A stretch of DNA of 64,000 bases from NCBI RefSeq assembly GCF_003286415.2, contig NZ_CP043450.1, forward strand, positions 1,364,001 to 1,428,000, in the 5' to 3' direction. Each line of letters starts with the position of its first letter. Positions within the stretch are counted from its first letter, which is position 1. Positions 42,516-51,721 of this stretch are shown here, piece by piece. The notes under the pieces were generated by a model. That model did no database searches and was not told the origin of the DNA. It saw nothing but the letters and a program-made list of their open reading frames with translations. This DNA comes from Mucilaginibacter rubeus. Its GTDB lineage: Bacteria; Bacteroidota; Bacteroidia; Sphingobacteriales; Sphingobacteriaceae. The position numbers and the translations under genes were made by a program.

Positions 42516-43739
42516 ATGACCATAGGGATAAAATCAAAGCTATCGTTCATGATGTTCCTGGAGTTTTTTATCTGGGGCGCATGGTTTGTAACTTTAGGTA
42601 CTTTTTTAGATAAAACTCTTCATGCTACAGGCGCACAATCCGGCGAAGTTTTTTCTACACAATCATGGGGCGCTATCATTGCTCCGTTTATTATAGGATT
42701 AATAGCCGATAAATATTTTAACGCCGAAAAGATCTTGGGCGTACTTCATTTATTAGGTGCCGGCTTGATGTATCTGATGTTTTCGGCTGCCGATGTTTCT
42801 GTATTTTATCCCTATGTGTTAGGTTATATGGTGTTGTATATGCCAACCCTGGCGTTGGTAAACTCTGTATCCTTTAACCAAATGACAGACCCTGAGAAAG
42901 AGTTTTCAGCTATTAGGGTTTGGGGTACAATTGGATGGATCGTAGCAGGTTTGGCTATCAGTTACTTATTTCACTGGGATTCACCAAAAGGAATAGCGGA
43001 AGGCATGTTAAGATATACATTTCTGATGGGGGGCATAGCATCGGCTGTTTTAGGTTTATTCAGCTTTACTTTACCTGCAACCCCTCCAAAGGTTGCAAAA
43101 GGCGAAAAAGTTAGTATCGGACAAGTGCTTGGCCTTGATGCCCTGAAGCTGCTTAAAGATCCAAATTTTGCCATTTTCTTTGTTGCTTCCATATTGATCT
43201 GTATTCCACTGGCATTTTATTATCAAAACGCCAACAGTTTTTTAACCGATATTAAGGTTGATAATCCTACCGGTAAAATGACCATTGGTCAGGCATCTGA
43301 AGTGGCATTCCTGCTTTGCTTGCCTATTTTCTTTAAAAGGGCCGGTTTTAAATGGACTATACTTGTTGGTATGTTGGCCTGGGCGGTGCGTTACGCTTTA
43401 TTTGCTTATGGTAACGCCGGTGATCTGAGCTTTATGTTGATAATTGGCATTGCCCTGCATGGTGTTTGTTACGACTTTTTCTTTGTATCCGGACAAATTT
43501 ATACCGATTCAAAAGCCGGTGTGCAATATAAAAGTGCCGCGCAAGGTATGATAACCCTTGCTACCTATGGTGTTGGTATGCTGATAGGTTTTTATGTGGC
43601 CGGAAAAATATCAGACAACTATAACGGCCCTGCAGGTCACGATTGGAGAATGATCTGGTTGATACCGGCTTCAATTGCCGCTGCAGTGTTCCTGTTGTTC
43701 TTCCTGTCGTTCAGGGAGAAAAAGGGTGCAACCGAATAA
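42516..43739 (+). CDS. MFS transporter, nucleoside:proton symporter (NupG/XapB) type
   Basis: 407 aa, about 12 helices. The N-terminus IKSKLSFMMFLEFFIWGAWF is typical of the nucleoside_H+ symporter branch of MFS, as are SVSFNQMTDPEKEFSAIRVW and GVCYDFFFVSGQIYTD. Bacteroidota use members of this branch in sugar loci as well as for nucleosides, so uptake of a sugar product is possible. It is 10 bp after the cytochrome gene and 25 bp before the hydroxypyruvate-isomerase-like gene, within one long transcript. Confidence 0.9.
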   Translation: MTIGIKSKLSFMMFLEFFIWGAWFVTLGTFLDKTLHATGAQSGEVFSTQSWGAIIAPFIIGLIADKYFNAEKILGVLHLLGAGLMYLMFSAADVSVFYPYVLGYMVLYMPTLALVNSVSFNQMTDPEKEFSAIRVWGTIGWIVAGLAISYLFHWDSPKGIAEGMLRYTFLMGGIASAVLGLFSFTLPATPPKVAKGEKVSIGQVLGLDALKLLKDPNFAIFFVASILICIPLAFYYQNANSFLTDIKVDNPTGKMTIGQASEVAFLLCLPIFFKRAGFKWTILVGMLAWAVRYALFAYGNAGDLSFMLIIGIALHGVCYDFFFVSGQIYTDSKAGVQYKSAAQGMITLATYGVGMLIGFYVAGKISDNYNGPAGHDWRMIWLIPASIAAAVFLLFFLSFREKKGATE

Positions 43740-43764
43740 TTACCAGCACTAACCAAATATAACC

Positions 43765-44658
43765 ATGGCATCAAATCAAAACAGGCGTTCGGCTATTAAA
43801 AGCATGATCGCGGGCACGGCGGCTATTGGCGCGTCGGGCGTATTATCTTCATTTACTACCGAAACTGAAAAACATATGCAGGCTGATGACAAGCTAAAAG
43901 GCAATATTAATCATGCGGTATGCCGCTGGTGCTATGGTGATTTTACCGTAGATCAGCTTTGTGCGGCCGCTAAAGATATCGGCATAAAAGGTATTGATCT
44001 TGTTGGCCCATCAGATTGGCCTACACTAAAAAAATATGGTCTGTTCTCATCTATGTGTAATGGGGCAGAAATTAACCTGACCGATGGTTTTGGCGACAAA
44101 CAATTTCACGCTAAGCTGCACGAAAATTATACCAAAATGATTCCGTTGGTAGCACAAGCCGGGTACAAAAACCTGATCTGCTTTAGCGGAAGCCGCCGCG
44201 GTAAAACCGACGAGGAAGGCTGGAACAATTGCGTTGAAGGCTTGAAACCAATGGTTGCCCTTGCCGAAAAACATAATGTAGTATTAGTGATGGAATTGTT
44301 GAACAGCAAGATTGACCATAAAGATTACCAGTGCGATAGGGTAGAGTGGGGCGCTGAACTTTGCCGCAGGCTGGGTTCAGAAAACTTTAAACTGCTTTAT
44401 GATATTTATCATATGCAGATTGATGAAGGCGATGTGATCCGTAATATCCGCGCTAATCACCAATACATCGCGCATTACCATACTGGCGGCGTTCCTGGTC
44501 GTAATGAAATTGACGAAACACAGGAGTTATATTACCCTGCTATTATGCGAGCCATTGTTGAGGTGGGACATAAAGGCTTTGTAGCCCAGGAGTTCATTCC
44601 AAAGCAAAAAGACAAAATAGCTTCGCTCAGAAAAGCGGTGCATATTTGTGATGTTTAA
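43765..44658 (+). CDS. Hydroxypyruvate isomerase-like TIM-barrel protein, exported
   Basis: 297 aa. A Tat-like N-terminus (QNRRSAIKSMIAGTAAIGAS) precedes the barrel. The features NINHAVCRWCYGDFTVDQLC, VVLVMELLNSKIDHKDYQCD, LLYDIYHMQIDEGDVIRNIR and YHTGGVPGRNEIDETQE are those of the Hyi family; the Glu, Asp, His and Glu of these segments bind the metal. True hydroxypyruvate isomerase works in the cytoplasm, so an exported copy in a sugar-oxidation locus more likely handles a keto-sugar (inference). Confidence 0.88.
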   Translation: MASNQNRRSAIKSMIAGTAAIGASGVLSSFTTETEKHMQADDKLKGNINHAVCRWCYGDFTVDQLCAAAKDIGIKGIDLVGPSDWPTLKKYGLFSSMCNGAEINLTDGFGDKQFHAKLHENYTKMIPLVAQAGYKNLICFSGSRRGKTDEEGWNNCVEGLKPMVALAEKHNVVLVMELLNSKIDHKDYQCDRVEWGAELCRRLGSENFKLLYDIYHMQIDEGDVIRNIRANHQYIAHYHTGGVPGRNEIDETQELYYPAIMRAIVEVGHKGFVAQEFIPKQKDKIASLRKAVHICDV

Positions 44659-44709
44659 ACCTTACATCACCTTATCACTCTAAAAAGCTAAACTAACTAA
44701 AACAAATAC

Positions 44710-45585
44710 ATGACAACCAGAAGAACATTTTTAGCACAAGCCGGATTAATTGCTGCCGGTGCGGTTATTGCACCTAAGTTGGTATCGGCTAAAGCTACAA
44801 ATAAAGTGGGCCTGCAATTGTATAGCCTGCGCGATCAATTACCCAAAGATGTAAAAGGTGTTATTGCACAGGTAGCAAAAGCCGGTTATAAAGAAGTTGA
44901 AACCTTTGGTTTTAACAAAGAAACCGGTTATTGGGGTTTAAAAGGCAAAGAATTTAGCCAGCTTTTAAAAGATAACGGCTTAACAACTGCAAGCGGCCAT
45001 TACGGTTTAGATGAGTATTTTGGCTCAGGCAAAACTGATGATTTAAACGCTTATATTGAAGTTGCCAATACAATTGGTCAATCGCATATCATCATTCCGG
45101 CGTTAAATCACAACTTTATTAAAACGGTTGATGATTGCAAAGGTGTTGCTGATAAAATGAATAAGATAGCCGAGATCCTGAAAAAATCTGGCTTGAAGTT
45201 AGGTTATCACAACCATAACTTTGAGTGGGCTCCTGTTGGCGATACTACTTTTTACGATGTAGTATTGAACAATACCGACCCTAAACTGGTAGCCATGGAA
45301 ATGGATATCTACTGGGTAGTACGCGCCGGTAAAGATCCTGTTGAGATATTTTCAAAACACCCAGGCCGCTTCGAATTTGTACACGTTAAAGACAGGGATA
45401 AAACCAATGCCGAACTGAATACAGAAATTGGCAATGGCGATATCGACTTTAAAACCATATTAGGTAAAGCTAAACTGGCCGGCATTAAGCACTTTATTGT
45501 TGAGCAGGAAAACTTTACCAACATCGATCCGTATGTGAGCATCGCGAAAAGCGCTTCATATTTGAAAGATACACTTCACGTTTAA
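44710..45585 (+). CDS. Tat-exported TIM-barrel sugar isomerase/epimerase
   Basis: 291 aa. Tat signal TTRRTFLAQAGLIAAGAVIA. Barrel strands include VGLQLYSLRDQLPKDVKGVI, GYHNHNFEWAPVGD, MEMDIYWVVRAG, FVHVKDRDK and the last FIVEQENF. It is paralogous to the protein at 30473, with the same order of motifs. It is followed after 21 bp by the DUF1080 gene, a pairing often seen in Bacteroidota and Planctomycetes, which supports joint work on a keto-disaccharide product. Confidence 0.88.
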   Translation: MTTRRTFLAQAGLIAAGAVIAPKLVSAKATNKVGLQLYSLRDQLPKDVKGVIAQVAKAGYKEVETFGFNKETGYWGLKGKEFSQLLKDNGLTTASGHYGLDEYFGSGKTDDLNAYIEVANTIGQSHIIIPALNHNFIKTVDDCKGVADKMNKIAEILKKSGLKLGYHNHNFEWAPVGDTTFYDVVLNNTDPKLVAMEMDIYWVVRAGKDPVEIFSKHPGRFEFVHVKDRDKTNAELNTEIGNGDIDFKTILGKAKLAGIKHFIVEQENFTNIDPYVSIAKSASYLKDTLHV

Positions 45586-45606
45586 ACCAATTAAAACCGA
45601 ATAGAG

Positions 45607-46377
45607 ATGAAATATCCTTTAATATTAACCGCCCTTTTAGCAGGTAGCTGCTTCATGGCGAACGCGCAAAATGCGAAACCTGAAGACACAGAAATTTGGG
45701 AACCGGTACCTAAAGTAGTTACCCCGGGCAAAAATTTAGGTGATGCTCCTTCAGATGCCATCATTTTGTTTAATGGCAAAGGCCTTGACGAATGGGTTTC
45801 TGTTGAAGATAAGACCCCTGCCAAATGGTTGGTAAAAGGTGATGTACTTACCGTAAACAAAGCTACAGGTAACATCGAAACCAAAAAAAGCTTTAACAAT
45901 TACCAGTTGCATATTGAATGGAAAGTACCTGCAAGCATTACCGGTACCGGACAAGCCCGTGGTAACAGCGGTGTGTTTTTAGCCTCAATAGGTAAAGGCG
46001 ATGCCGGTTACGAGTTACAGGTTTTAGATTCATACGAAAACAAAACTTACGTTAACGGTATGGCAGGCAGCTTGTACAAACAAGTTATTCCGTTGGCAAA
46101 CCCTGGCCGCAAACCTGGCGAGTGGAATGTTTATGATGTGATCTGGACTGCTCCTGTATTTAACGAAGATGGTTCATTAAAATCAGCAGCGAGAGCTACT
46201 GTGTTTTTCAATGGTGTATTGGTTGAAAACAACTTTGAGTTGCTTGGTCCTACACAGTACATTGGCAAACCATCTTACGAGGGTAAAAAACATGGTCCGT
46301 CGCCAATTAAATTACAAGCTCACGGCGATAAAAGCGAGCCGCTTAGCTTCCGTAATATTTGGGTAAGAGAGTTGTAA
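45607..46377 (+). CDS. DUF1080 protein (3-keto-disaccharide hydrolase family), secreted
   Basis: 256 aa with signal peptide (MKYPLILTALLAGSCFMANA). The single jelly-roll domain begins DAIILFNGKGLDEWVSVED and shows the family marks LHIEWKVPA, RGNSGVFLASIGKGDAGYEL, QVLDSYENKTYVNGMAGSLY and a final SFRNIWVREL. Members are now linked to hydrolysis or lysis of 3-keto-glycosides, which would follow oxidation by the GMC enzymes. A Cys occurs within the signal peptide (GSC), so lipidation is an alternative. Last gene of the block; terminator follows. Confidence 0.9.
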   Translation: MKYPLILTALLAGSCFMANAQNAKPEDTEIWEPVPKVVTPGKNLGDAPSDAIILFNGKGLDEWVSVEDKTPAKWLVKGDVLTVNKATGNIETKKSFNNYQLHIEWKVPASITGTGQARGNSGVFLASIGKGDAGYELQVLDSYENKTYVNGMAGSLYKQVIPLANPGRKPGEWNVYDVIWTAPVFNEDGSLKSAARATVFFNGVLVENNFELLGPTQYIGKPSYEGKKHGPSPIKLQAHGDKSEPLSFRNIWVREL

Positions 46378-46402
46378 GCTATATCAATAGTGAAAAATAT
46401 TA

Positions 46403-46437
46403 TAAGCCTCCTGGTAAATGCCGGGAGGCTTTTTTTA
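46403..46437 (+). terminator. Hairpin terminator of the sugar-oxidation block
   Basis: AAGCCTCCTGG / CCGGGAGGCTT stem around TAAATG with a T-run; one mismatch. Confidence 0.85.
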
Positions 46438-46616
46438 TGTTGCAATTTTGAGCTTTTGCCTGCTGAATTCAATATTGCTTAATGGTATCTGTTTTGTTAC
46501 TTTTTTTGTCTATTTTAAACTTATAAATAATAGTGACCGTATAAGTTAAGCTATAAGCCATTTTGTTTCTTGCTTAGGTAAGCCAATTTTTATTAATTTT
46601 AATACAGCCCGTTACT

Positions 46617-49600
46617 GTGAATATCTTTAAGTATTTGTTTGTTGCAGTTGCCTTATTGGTTACTCAAAACGGGTTTTCGCAGGATAGGAACCTCAAGTTT
46701 GAACACATCGGTACACGCGAGGGATTATCTCAAATTAATGTAAGCACCATCATTCAGGATAGCCAGGGTTTTATGTGGATTGGCACCCGCGATGGCCTTA
46801 ACCGCTATGATGGTTACGGTTTTGTAATCTATAAACATAGTATCCAGGATGATAATTCGCTAAGCAGTAACCTGGTATCGGACATTGCTGAGGATAAGGA
46901 TGGCAATATTTGGCTGGCCACCCTTTTCGGCCTAAATAAGCTTGACCGGAAAACCGGCAAGTTTGTGCATTACTTCCACGATAACGCCAATTCAAACACC
47001 ATATCAAGCAATTTTGTAAACAGGCTAATATTTGATCACGAAGGAATATTATGGATAGCCAGCCAAAAAGGTGGGCTCGACAGGTTTGATATCCGTAGAA
47101 ATAAGATCACCCATTATAAGCATGATGATGAAAAGCCATCGTCATTAAGTAATGACGATGTAACAGCACTGAAGGAAGATTCAAAACATCGTTTATGGGT
47201 AGGTACGCTGGGCGGCGGCCTAAACTTATTTGACAGGAAAACCGGCACCTTTACCAGTTACCAAAATCAACCTGGAGTGAATACAAGCCTTTCCGGGACT
47301 TATGTAAGCAGTATTTACGAGGATAATACCGGGCGGTTATGGGTTGGTACGGAAGATGGCGGTCTTAATCTATTTACTCCGGAGGCGGGCACGTTTAAGC
47401 ACTATATTCATAGCGATACCGATCCTAATACCATCGCAGGCAATACCATTTTGTCCTTAAGTATGGATTTGAATGGTAAGCTTTGGATAGGTTCTGAGAA
47501 CAACGGCGTTAATGTCCTCGATCCGGTAACAGGTAAAATAACAAATTACAAACACGACGATATTGACCGGGGTAGTATCAACGGCAACTCTATTTATAGT
47601 ATTTGCCGCGACAGGATGGGCAACATGTGGCTCGGAGCTTTTAGTGGTGGCATTAACCTGTATAAGCGCAGTACAGAAAGCTTTTCGCATTTCAGGCATA
47701 ACTCATCGCCACAAAGCCTGGCCAATAACTTTGTACTTAGTCTGCACGAAGATCAGTACGGCAATATCTGGGTTGGTACCGATGGCGGCGGTGTTAATGT
47801 ATTTAATAAAGATGGCACGGTTAAACACTACGTGAATGATCCTAAAAATCCAAATAGCCTGGTAGGGAATTATGTATTGAAAATTACCCAGGACCACAGC
47901 GGTAATTTCTGGATGGGCACCTGGGGAGATGGTTTGTGCCGCTTTGACCCTAAAACGGGCAGGTTTACCAGTTTTAAGCATGATGCTGCAAAACCCGGTA
48001 GTTTAAGCAATAACAATATTTACGCGCTTACCCAAACGCGCGATAACCGTACCTGGGTGGGTACTTACAATGGGGGGCTTGACCTGTATGATGAAAAGTC
48101 GGGCACGTTTTCGGCATTTCGCTATGATCTGAATGATCCAAAAAGTATCAGCAGCGATAGGGTATACGCTTTGCTTGAAGATCATAATAACAATTTTTGG
48201 GTAGGTACATTTGATGCCGGTTTAAACCTGATGGACAGGAAAACCGGGACCTTCACCCGTTTTCAGCACGATGAAAAGCGCAACAGTATCAGTAATAACA
48301 GTATCCCGGATTTGTTTGAAGACAGCAAGGGCCAGATCTGGATCAGTACCCTTTCAGGGCTCAATCTTCTAAACCCAGTTACCAAACATTTTACGGCATT
48401 TACTACAAAAGATGGCCTGCCGAGCGATGTTATTTATGCCGTGCGCGAAGATAAGTTAGGCACCATCTGGATAAGTACCAATAATGGTTTATCTAATTAC
48501 GATCCGGTTAAGCATACTTTTAAAAATTACACTATCGAAGATGGCTTGCAGGATGAGGAATTTAAATCGCATTCGGCCCTACAAACCAGAGAGGGGCGGA
48601 TCTTTTTCGGCGGCATTAACGGTTTTAATTCTTTTACTCCCCGGCAGATCTTAAAACCGTCTGCATTTATGCCACTGGTGATCACCAATTTTCAATTATT
48701 TAACAAAACGGTGAAAATAGCCCGCGATAAAGATGATCCTTCGCCTTTAAAGCAGGATATAAGCGATACCAGAGATATCAGATTATCTTACAAACAATCG
48801 GTAATAACATTACAATATGCGGCGCTTGATTACTCATCGGCAGATAAAAAGAAATACAGCTATATACTTGAAAATTTTGATACCGATTGGAATAATGTAG
48901 GAAGTCGTAACACCGCTTCGTACACCAATTTACCCCCCGGGGATTATGTTTTTAAATTAAGATATCAGAATGCGTCAGGCTTATGGTCGCCAGCTTCAAC
49001 CGGGTTGAAAATTACAATAGTGCCGCCATTTTGGATGACCTGGTGGTTTAGGCTAATTGTTGTGATAGCTATAATAGCGTTGGTGTATTTTATTTTTAAG
49101 TACCGGGTGAAGTTTCTGAAGGCTCAGAAAATGGTACTGGAGCGGCAGGTAAAAGAGCGTACCGAAAGCCTGGTGCAAATGACAGAGAATGAGCGTGTAG
49201 CTCGTGAAATATCAGAAAAAGCCAGGGAAGAGGCAGAGAATGCTAACAAAGCCAAAAGTATTTTCCTGGCTACCATGAGCCACGAAATTCGTACGCCTAT
49301 GAATGGCGTTATTGGCATGGCAACATTGCTGGGCAGTACTAAACTTACCACCGAACAGGAAGAGTATACCGAAACTATAAAAAATTGCGGCGACGCGCTT
49401 TTAACGGTAATTAACGATATCCTCGATTTCTCCAAAATTGAATCAGGCAATATGGAGCTTGATGAAGAGGATTTTGATTTAAGAGATTGCATAGAAGGCG
49501 TTTTGGATGTTTTTGCCGAAAAGGCTTCCCGTTTAAATCTTGACCTGGTTTATCAAGTGGAGCACAACGTGCCTGTACAGATCATTTGCGATTCGATACG

Positions 49601-50807
49601 GCTTCGCCAGATCCTGATTAACCTTGTAGGCAATGCGGTGAAATTTACTGCCCAGGGCGAGGTTTTTATAAGTGCGGGTGTAAAGGCGCAAAAAGGCGAT
49701 GACCTGGAATTGATATTTAAGATCAGGGACACGGGTATCGGTATCCCTGATGATAAACTGGAGCGCCTGTTTAAGCCATTTTCGCAGGTTGATTCCAGTA
49801 CCACACGTAAATACGGAGGCACTGGCCTGGGGTTGGCCATTAGCGAAAAACTGGTGAGGCTAATGGGAGGTGATATCAGCGTACAAAGTGAAATAGGGAG
49901 GGGGACTACCTTTTCGTTTACCATAAAATCAAAAGTAGGGCAGCAGGCAAAACGAAATTACGTTTATCTCAACCTTGCCGAACTTGAAAATAAACGCGTT
50001 TTATTTGTTGATGATAACGCCACCAACCGAGGTATTATTGACACCCAGCTAAGGCAATGGAAATATGACCCGGTAGTTGTTGCTTCAGGCAATGAAGCCC
50101 TGAAAGTGCTTGAACAGCAAGATGAAAAGGTTGATCTTTTAATAACTGACATGAGCATGCCCGAAATGGACGGTTTACAGCTGGCTAAAGCGGTGAGGCT
50201 AAAATTTCCGGATATGCCTATCATTTTGTTGAGTTCAATAGGCAGTGAGCAAGGTAAGCGGGAAGATACTGTGTTTAATGCCGTACTGACAAAGCCAACC
50301 AAGCATAATCTTTTGCACAAGCATATTGTTGAACAGTTAAAAACCGGCAGCGGGATTAAAATCGAGGTGCAACCGGTGCAAATAGTGTTTTCAAAAGATT
50401 TTGCCAGAAATTATCCGATGAGTATCCTGATAGCTGAGGATAATTTAATAAATCAGAAGCTGGCTATCCATATGCTAAGCAAAATGGGCTATAGTGCGGA
50501 TATTGCCGAAAATGGTCACGTGGCATTAAACGCCATGGTAGCTAAGCATTACGATTTGATTTTGATGGATGTGCAGATGCCCGATATGGACGGTCTGGAA
50601 ACCACCCGCTTTATCCGCAGCAATATGCAGGAGCAGCCGGTTATCATAGCGATGACTGCCAACGCCATGCCCGAAGACAGGCAGGCCTGCCTGGATGCCG
50701 GAATGAATGATTATTTGAGCAAGCCCATGAAGCTTTCTGATTTAATGGAGATGCTTGAAAAATGGGGGAAATATATAAACGGGCTTAACACAACTTTGCT
50801 AAAATGA
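46617..50807 (+). CDS. Hybrid two-component sensor: propeller, Y_Y_Y, kinase and two receivers
   Basis: 1396 aa, GTG start (no ATG before the signal peptide MNIFKYLFVAVALLVTQNGF). Domains in order: periplasmic Reg_prop propeller blades with repeated IWVGT-type words (about 25-680); Y_Y_Y domain (about 720-800, YTNLPPGDYVFKLRYQN); membrane helix (about 806-826); HisKA with H889 (ATMSHEIRTPMNGVIGM); HATPase_c (NLVGNAVKF, DTGIGIP, GGTGLGLAI); receiver 1 with D1178 (LLITDMSMPEMDG); receiver 2 with D1318 (LILMDVQMPDMDG). Unlike many such hybrids it lacks a C-terminal AraC domain, so it needs an external output. It is located just after the sugar-oxidation block, which it might control (inference). 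Confidence 0.94.
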   Translation: MNIFKYLFVAVALLVTQNGFSQDRNLKFEHIGTREGLSQINVSTIIQDSQGFMWIGTRDGLNRYDGYGFVIYKHSIQDDNSLSSNLVSDIAEDKDGNIWLATLFGLNKLDRKTGKFVHYFHDNANSNTISSNFVNRLIFDHEGILWIASQKGGLDRFDIRRNKITHYKHDDEKPSSLSNDDVTALKEDSKHRLWVGTLGGGLNLFDRKTGTFTSYQNQPGVNTSLSGTYVSSIYEDNTGRLWVGTEDGGLNLFTPEAGTFKHYIHSDTDPNTIAGNTILSLSMDLNGKLWIGSENNGVNVLDPVTGKITNYKHDDIDRGSINGNSIYSICRDRMGNMWLGAFSGGINLYKRSTESFSHFRHNSSPQSLANNFVLSLHEDQYGNIWVGTDGGGVNVFNKDGTVKHYVNDPKNPNSLVGNYVLKITQDHSGNFWMGTWGDGLCRFDPKTGRFTSFKHDAAKPGSLSNNNIYALTQTRDNRTWVGTYNGGLDLYDEKSGTFSAFRYDLNDPKSISSDRVYALLEDHNNNFWVGTFDAGLNLMDRKTGTFTRFQHDEKRNSISNNSIPDLFEDSKGQIWISTLSGLNLLNPVTKHFTAFTTKDGLPSDVIYAVREDKLGTIWISTNNGLSNYDPVKHTFKNYTIEDGLQDEEFKSHSALQTREGRIFFGGINGFNSFTPRQILKPSAFMPLVITNFQLFNKTVKIARDKDDPSPLKQDISDTRDIRLSYKQSVITLQYAALDYSSADKKKYSYILENFDTDWNNVGSRNTASYTNLPPGDYVFKLRYQNASGLWSPASTGLKITIVPPFWMTWWFRLIVVIAIIALVYFIFKYRVKFLKAQKMVLERQVKERTESLVQMTENERVAREISEKAREEAENANKAKSIFLATMSHEIRTPMNGVIGMATLLGSTKLTTEQEEYTETIKNCGDALLTVINDILDFSKIESGNMELDEEDFDLRDCIEGVLDVFAEKASRLNLDLVYQVEHNVPVQIICDSIRLRQILINLVGNAVKFTAQGEVFISAGVKAQKGDDLELIFKIRDTGIGIPDDKLERLFKPFSQVDSSTTRKYGGTGLGLAISEKLVRLMGGDISVQSEIGRGTTFSFTIKSKVGQQAKRNYVYLNLAELENKRVLFVDDNATNRGIIDTQLRQWKYDPVVVASGNEALKVLEQQDEKVDLLITDMSMPEMDGLQLAKAVRLKFPDMPIILLSSIGSEQGKREDTVFNAVLTKPTKHNLLHKHIVEQLKTGSGIKIEVQPVQIVFSKDFARNYPMSILIAEDNLINQKLAIHMLSKMGYSADIAENGHVALNAMVAKHYDLILMDVQMPDMDGLETTRFIRSNMQEQPVIIAMTANAMPEDRQACLDAGMNDYLSKPMKLSDLMEMLEKWGKYINGLNTTLLK

Positions 50808-50839
50808 GTTTATATTTACTCCGGAAACCATCTGCCATT

Positions 50840-51622
50840 ATGAACTTTCTTAATAAAACCTCCTTTGCTTTTTTAGCCTGTTTTTTTACTGTTGCCTCGG
50901 CATTTGCAAATGCCCCTGCGCGTAATTATTATCAGCTTAAAATATATCATTACAAAACCCAGGCGCAGGAAAGTACGATAGAAAAATATTTACAACAAGC
51001 TTATATCCCAGCACTACACAGGGCGGGCGTAAAAAATGTTGGCGTGTTTAAACCCGTTACACAGGTTGATACAGCAAAGTTATTGTATGTATTTACTCCT
51101 TTTCAGTCCTGGGACAAATTAATGGGGATTGACCAAAAATTAGAGGCCGATGTTGCATACCTTGCCGATGGCAAAGAGTATATTGATGCCGCTTATAACG
51201 AACAGCCTTACACCCGTTTGGAGACTATCATATTGCAGGCTTTTCCGGGAATGCCCTCTACAAACGTTCCTAACCTTACCGCAAAAAAGGCCGACAGGGT
51301 TTATGAATTGCGCAGCTATGAAAGCCCTACCGAAAAATTGAACATTAACAAAGTAACCATGTTTAACGTTGGCGATGAAATAGGTCTTTTTAAGCGCCTT
51401 GGGTTCAATGCTGTTTTTTATTCGGAGGTTATTGCTGGCAGCCACATGCCTAACCTGATGTACATGACCACTTTTAACAGCAAAGAGGACAGGGATAAAC
51501 ACTGGGATACCTTTGGTAAGGATGAATACTGGAAAACACTTTCGGCTAAACCGGAGTACCAGCATAACGTATCACATGCCGATATAATCTTTCTTCGCCC
51601 GGCGGATTACTCTGATTTTTAG
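50840..51622 (+). CDS. Secreted NIPSNAP-family protein
   Basis: 260 aa from ATG 50840, which starts a clean signal peptide (MNFLNKTSFAFLACFFTVAS, cleavage after AFA). An in-frame ATG at 50804 overlaps the hybrid kinase stop as ATGA and would suggest coupling, but gives a poor N-terminus. There are two ferredoxin-like NIPSNAP repeats: NYYQLKIYHYKTQAQEST and DRVYELRSYESPTEKLNINK, each followed by a helix and strands. The family has no firmly set reaction. Placement after the kinase suggests one transcript. Confidence 0.88.
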   Translation: MNFLNKTSFAFLACFFTVASAFANAPARNYYQLKIYHYKTQAQESTIEKYLQQAYIPALHRAGVKNVGVFKPVTQVDTAKLLYVFTPFQSWDKLMGIDQKLEADVAYLADGKEYIDAAYNEQPYTRLETIILQAFPGMPSTNVPNLTAKKADRVYELRSYESPTEKLNINKVTMFNVGDEIGLFKRLGFNAVFYSEVIAGSHMPNLMYMTTFNSKEDRDKHWDTFGKDEYWKTLSAKPEYQHNVSHADIIFLRPADYSDF

Positions 51623-51666
51623 GATAATTGCTATTTTGTGAATAAAATTAATTCATAGGTAATTAA

Positions 51667-51720
51667 TACGATTGTAAAACTTAACTTAGGTGTTGATGTT
51701 TACTTCATCGTACAATCGTA
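51667..51720. promoter_or_regulatory. Inverted repeat bracketing the start of the multi-PAS kinase
   Basis: Perfect 10-bp arms TACGATTGTA (51667-51676) and TACAATCGTA (51711-51720), 34 nt apart; the right arm ends 1 nt before the ATG at 51722. It could be two half-sites for a regulator or an RNA hairpin that hides the start. Confidence 0.5.
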
Positions 51721-51721
51721 A

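Noticed and set aside
28926..46377. Polysaccharide utilisation locus
   Set aside because: No SusC/SusD pair or common glycoside hydrolase is present; the gene content fits oxidative sugar conversion instead.
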